Source of the DNA: Clostridia bacterium
GTDB taxonomy: Bacteria > Bacillota > Clostridia > Oscillospirales > Acutalibacteraceae
Reading direction: 5' to 3'
Length of the DNA stretch: 22,150 bases
Assembly: GCA_900755995.1 (NCBI GenBank)
Contig: CAAEIM010000109.1
Location: 1 to 22,150, forward strand
Under the pieces are notes generated by a model. That model saw only the letters and a list, made by a program, of their open reading frames with translations, was not told where the DNA came from and made no database searches. Of the stretch, positions 20,711-22,150 are shown one piece after another; positions within the stretch are counted from its first letter, which is position 1, and each line of letters opens with the position of its first letter. The translations under genes and the position numbers were made by a program.

Positions 20711-21415
20711 TTAATCGAAAATATCGTTTGTCGGGTTTGAATCGTTCCTTTTGTATATTTTAAGGCTGTTGTTTTTGTCGCAGAATGCTATGAAAACGTC
20801 CTTTGCCTCTGTGTGCTGACTTTTAAGCTCCTTTTTGAGCCAGTCAAGGTTGTTGCCTGTGCCGGCTAAGTTTTTCTCAAGGACTTTTCCGTCCTGAATT
20901 ACAACCGTTTCAATTCCCGACTGCGATACGGTGATTTTCATATCGTCAGGCGTAAGCGGACGGTTTTTATCCTTGGGGAGAATTGAGAGCTGACCGTTGT
21001 TTTCTATTATAATGGTTTGAATTTCATCAAAATTAAAGTAGCCCTTGGTGCGGCACATAGTAAGCAGTTCGTTTATATCCAGCTTTGCGGTGCTCAGGTT
21101 TTTGTTGTAAAGCTTTCCGTTGTTAAAAATAACAATGGATTTTCCCGTGATAAATCGTCTGAGAAAGAGAGATTTTTGTGAGAGAGCGGTGAGCAGAACC
21201 GCAAAGAAGGTGTAGATAATCATAGCCATAATGCCGTCATAAATATCGGTGAATTCGCCCGTAGCAAGCTCTGCGGCGATTGAGCCTATGGTGATGCCGT
21301 TTATATAGTCGAACATATTGAGGTCTGACATCTGCTTGTTGCCAATCAGCTTGGCAAGCAGAAAGAGCACAATGAACGAAAGCGGCGCAGTTATAAAAAC
21401 ACGAAAAAAATCCAT
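20711..21415 (-). CDS. DUF421 (YetF-like) membrane protein
   Basis: A 234-residue protein of the DUF421/YetF family, unknown in mechanism, some members of which act in Bacillus spores or envelope. Three membrane segments occupy about 1-80 (PLSFIVLFLLAKLIG, then FDYINGITIGSIAAELATG, then MAMIIYTFFAVLLTALSQKS), followed by the paired cytoplasmic beta domains (GKSIVIFNNGKLYNKNLSTA at 91-110, IENNGQLSILPK, and IVIQDGKVLEKNL-like). The family phrase LLTMCRTKGYFNFDEIQTII is present. ATG 21415 has AGGAGG (21421-21426) five bases before it. Both the start and part of the ribosome site lie in an 11-bp inverted repeat, implying control of translation. Confidence 0.88.
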   Translation of the reverse strand: MDFFRVFITAPLSFIVLFLLAKLIGNKQMSDLNMFDYINGITIGSIAAELATGEFTDIYDGIMAMIIYTFFAVLLTALSQKSLFLRRFITGKSIVIFNNGKLYNKNLSTAKLDINELLTMCRTKGYFNFDEIQTIIIENNGQLSILPKDKNRPLTPDDMKITVSQSGIETVVIQDGKVLEKNLAGTGNNLDWLKKELKSQHTEAKDVFIAFCDKNNSLKIYKRNDSNPTNDIFD

Positions 21416-21452
21416 AATAACCTCCTGTATATGGTTATTATGGATTTTTTTT
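21412..21452 (-). promoter_or_regulatory. Hairpin covering the DUF421 ribosome site and start codon
   Basis: CCATAATAACC (21412-21422) and GGTTATTATGG (21433-21443) are perfect inverted repeats round ten bases. On the DUF421 mRNA the 3' arm contains the last GG of AGGAGG, the spacer and the ATG. On the plus strand the same hairpin is followed by eight T (21445-21452) and looks like an intrinsic terminator for antisense transcripts. Confidence 0.72.
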
Positions 21453-21471
21453 AATACAATATTCTTTTTTT

Positions 21472-21664
21472 ATCCGAGTAGATAGTTTGGTCTAATTCAG
21501 TGCTTTTTATGCCCGAAAATTGGTTTTATAGTACCTGAACTACCTGTATTGATTTTTCATTCTATAGGAAATTGCTTGGCAGTTGTCGGGCACAAAAGCA
21601 TTTTTCTTTATGATACTATCCTCTCGGATATGTGCAGTCCACTGACTGCCTGCCCATCGGCTGC
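21472..21664 (+). repeat. Structured intergenic repeat, copy J (long form)
   Basis: The left arm ATCCGAGTAGATAGTTTGG starts at 21472, the inner arms are GCCCGAAAATTG near 21511 and CAGTTGTCGGGCA near 21580-21592, the right arm is ACTATCCTCTCGGAT, and the hairpin GCAGTC-CACT-GACTGC is at 21634-21649, followed by a second small hairpin GCC/GGC. It ends at 21664, the base before the pyrD stop codon (21665-21667). Confidence 0.9.
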
Positions 21665-22150
21665 TTACCAAGGTTTTATAGTGCCGGTAAGCTCGGTTAC
21701 GCTTTTTATTGAGTTTTTGTCGAGGTAATTGTTAATACCCTCGGCAATTTTTATGGGTGCATATGGGTCTGAGAAAAATACCGTGCCAATTTGGAGTGCG
21801 CTTGCGCCTGCAATCATCATTTCCACTGCATCCTGCCACGTGCTTATGCCGCCCATTCCGATTATAGGAATTTTAACCGCATTTGCAACCTGCCACACCA
21901 TTCTTACGGCAATGGGGAACACTGCCGGTCCACTCATTCCGCCTGTGTTGTTGCGGATAATCGGACGTTTGGTGTTGATGTCTATTCGCATACCCGTGAG
22001 GGTGTTAATCATAGAAACGGCGTCTGCTCCGCCTGCTTCGGCTGATTTTGCAATTTCTGCAATGTCGGTGACATTCGGACTCAGCTTTACGATAAGCGGC
22101 TTTGTGCAGTGCTTTCTTACAGCTGAGGTGATTGAGCCTACGGACTGACA
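21665..22150 (-). CDS. pyrD: Dihydroorotate dehydrogenase PyrD, 3' part (runs off the right edge)
   Basis: The last 161 residues of a class 1 dihydroorotate dehydrogenase, which oxidises dihydroorotate to orotate in pyrimidine synthesis; the sequence style fits the NAD-linked class 1B form that works with PyrK. Reading from the edge gives SITSAVRKHC, then KPLIVKLSPNVTDIAEIA, SMINTLTGMRIDINT, NNTGGMSGPAVFPIAVR, the phosphate-binding IPIIGMGGISTW and ALQIGTVFFSDP. The catalytic cysteine and start are outside the window. An internal ATG at 22012 is not the start, since the frame is open and homologous upstream. The stop touches repeat copy J. Upstream pyrimidine genes would be expected beyond 22150. 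Confidence 0.94.
   Translation of the reverse strand, partial: CQSVGSITSAVRKHCTKPLIVKLSPNVTDIAEIAKSAEAGGADAVSMINTLTGMRIDINTKRPIIRNNTGGMSGPAVFPIAVRMVWQVANAVKIPIIGMGGISTWQDAVEMMIAGASALQIGTVFFSDPYAPIKIAEGINNYLDKNSIKSVTELTGTIKPW

Noticed and set aside
1..22150. CRISPR array or integron-like array as an explanation of the repeats
   Set aside because: The repeats are 65-195 bases, dispersed by kilobases, in both orientations, with no regular spacers and no cas or integrase genes.

Overview
The window looks like a chromosomal segment from an anaerobic Firmicute of the class Clostridia, most likely a gut Ruminococcus-like member of the Oscillospiraceae. This is inferred from the gene families (DUF4250, a DUF6465-like protein, a 2[4Fe-4S] ferredoxin, a RicT homologue beside holB, an AEC transporter beside a WYL regulator), the strong AGGAGG-type ribosome sites, the use of ATG, GTG and TTG starts, and moderate G+C. 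No tRNA, rRNA, CRISPR array, transposase or phage gene was seen.

Layout. Positions 171-6278 form a plus-strand housekeeping block: a metallophosphodiesterase, holB, ricT, a ferredoxin, a LURP-one-like protein, trmN6, rsmI and folC. The order holB - ricT - trmN6 - rsmI is the Bacillus holB-yaaT-yabB-rsmI neighbourhood, with the ferredoxin and LURP-one genes placed inside it and yabA absent. A 574-base convergent gap (6279-6852) full of hairpins and repeats follows. Next comes a minus-strand GH13 alpha-glucosidase, divergent from a MecA-like adaptor. Then follow minus-strand genes: a DUF4250 protein with a membrane-anchored XRE regulator upstream, a lipoprotein translated directly after a GH31 alpha-glucosidase, and an Ala/Lys/Pro-tailed DUF6465-like protein. 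Plus-strand AEC transporter and WYL regulator genes and an AraC regulator come next, then a small conserved minus-strand protein, a divergent phosphohexomutase, a minus-strand DUF421 membrane protein, and the 3' part of pyrD running off the right edge.

Functional threads. The left block serves replication clamp loading, rRNA/tRNA methylation and folate metabolism. GH13, GH31 and the phosphohexomutase fit intracellular use of alpha-glucans and sugar phosphates. Both glucosidases lack a signal peptide, so they probably act on imported oligosaccharides.

The most unusual content is non-coding. A family of about 100-195-base structured repeats occurs in ten full, partial or hybrid copies. Each has outer inverted repeats of the type CCGAGCAGATAGT / ACTATCTGCTCGG, an inner CCCGA...TCGGG pair, and a terminal GCAGCC-CACC-GGCTGC hairpin that appears as GCAGTC-CACT-GACTGC in other copies, a compensatory change. 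Several copies begin or end exactly at stop codons, and one supplies the last seven codons and the stop of folC. A separate 123-base long-hairpin element lies upstream of the phosphohexomutase promoter. An 11-bp inverted repeat folds over the ribosome site and start codon of the DUF421 gene. Several promoters carry palindromes on or near the -10 box.
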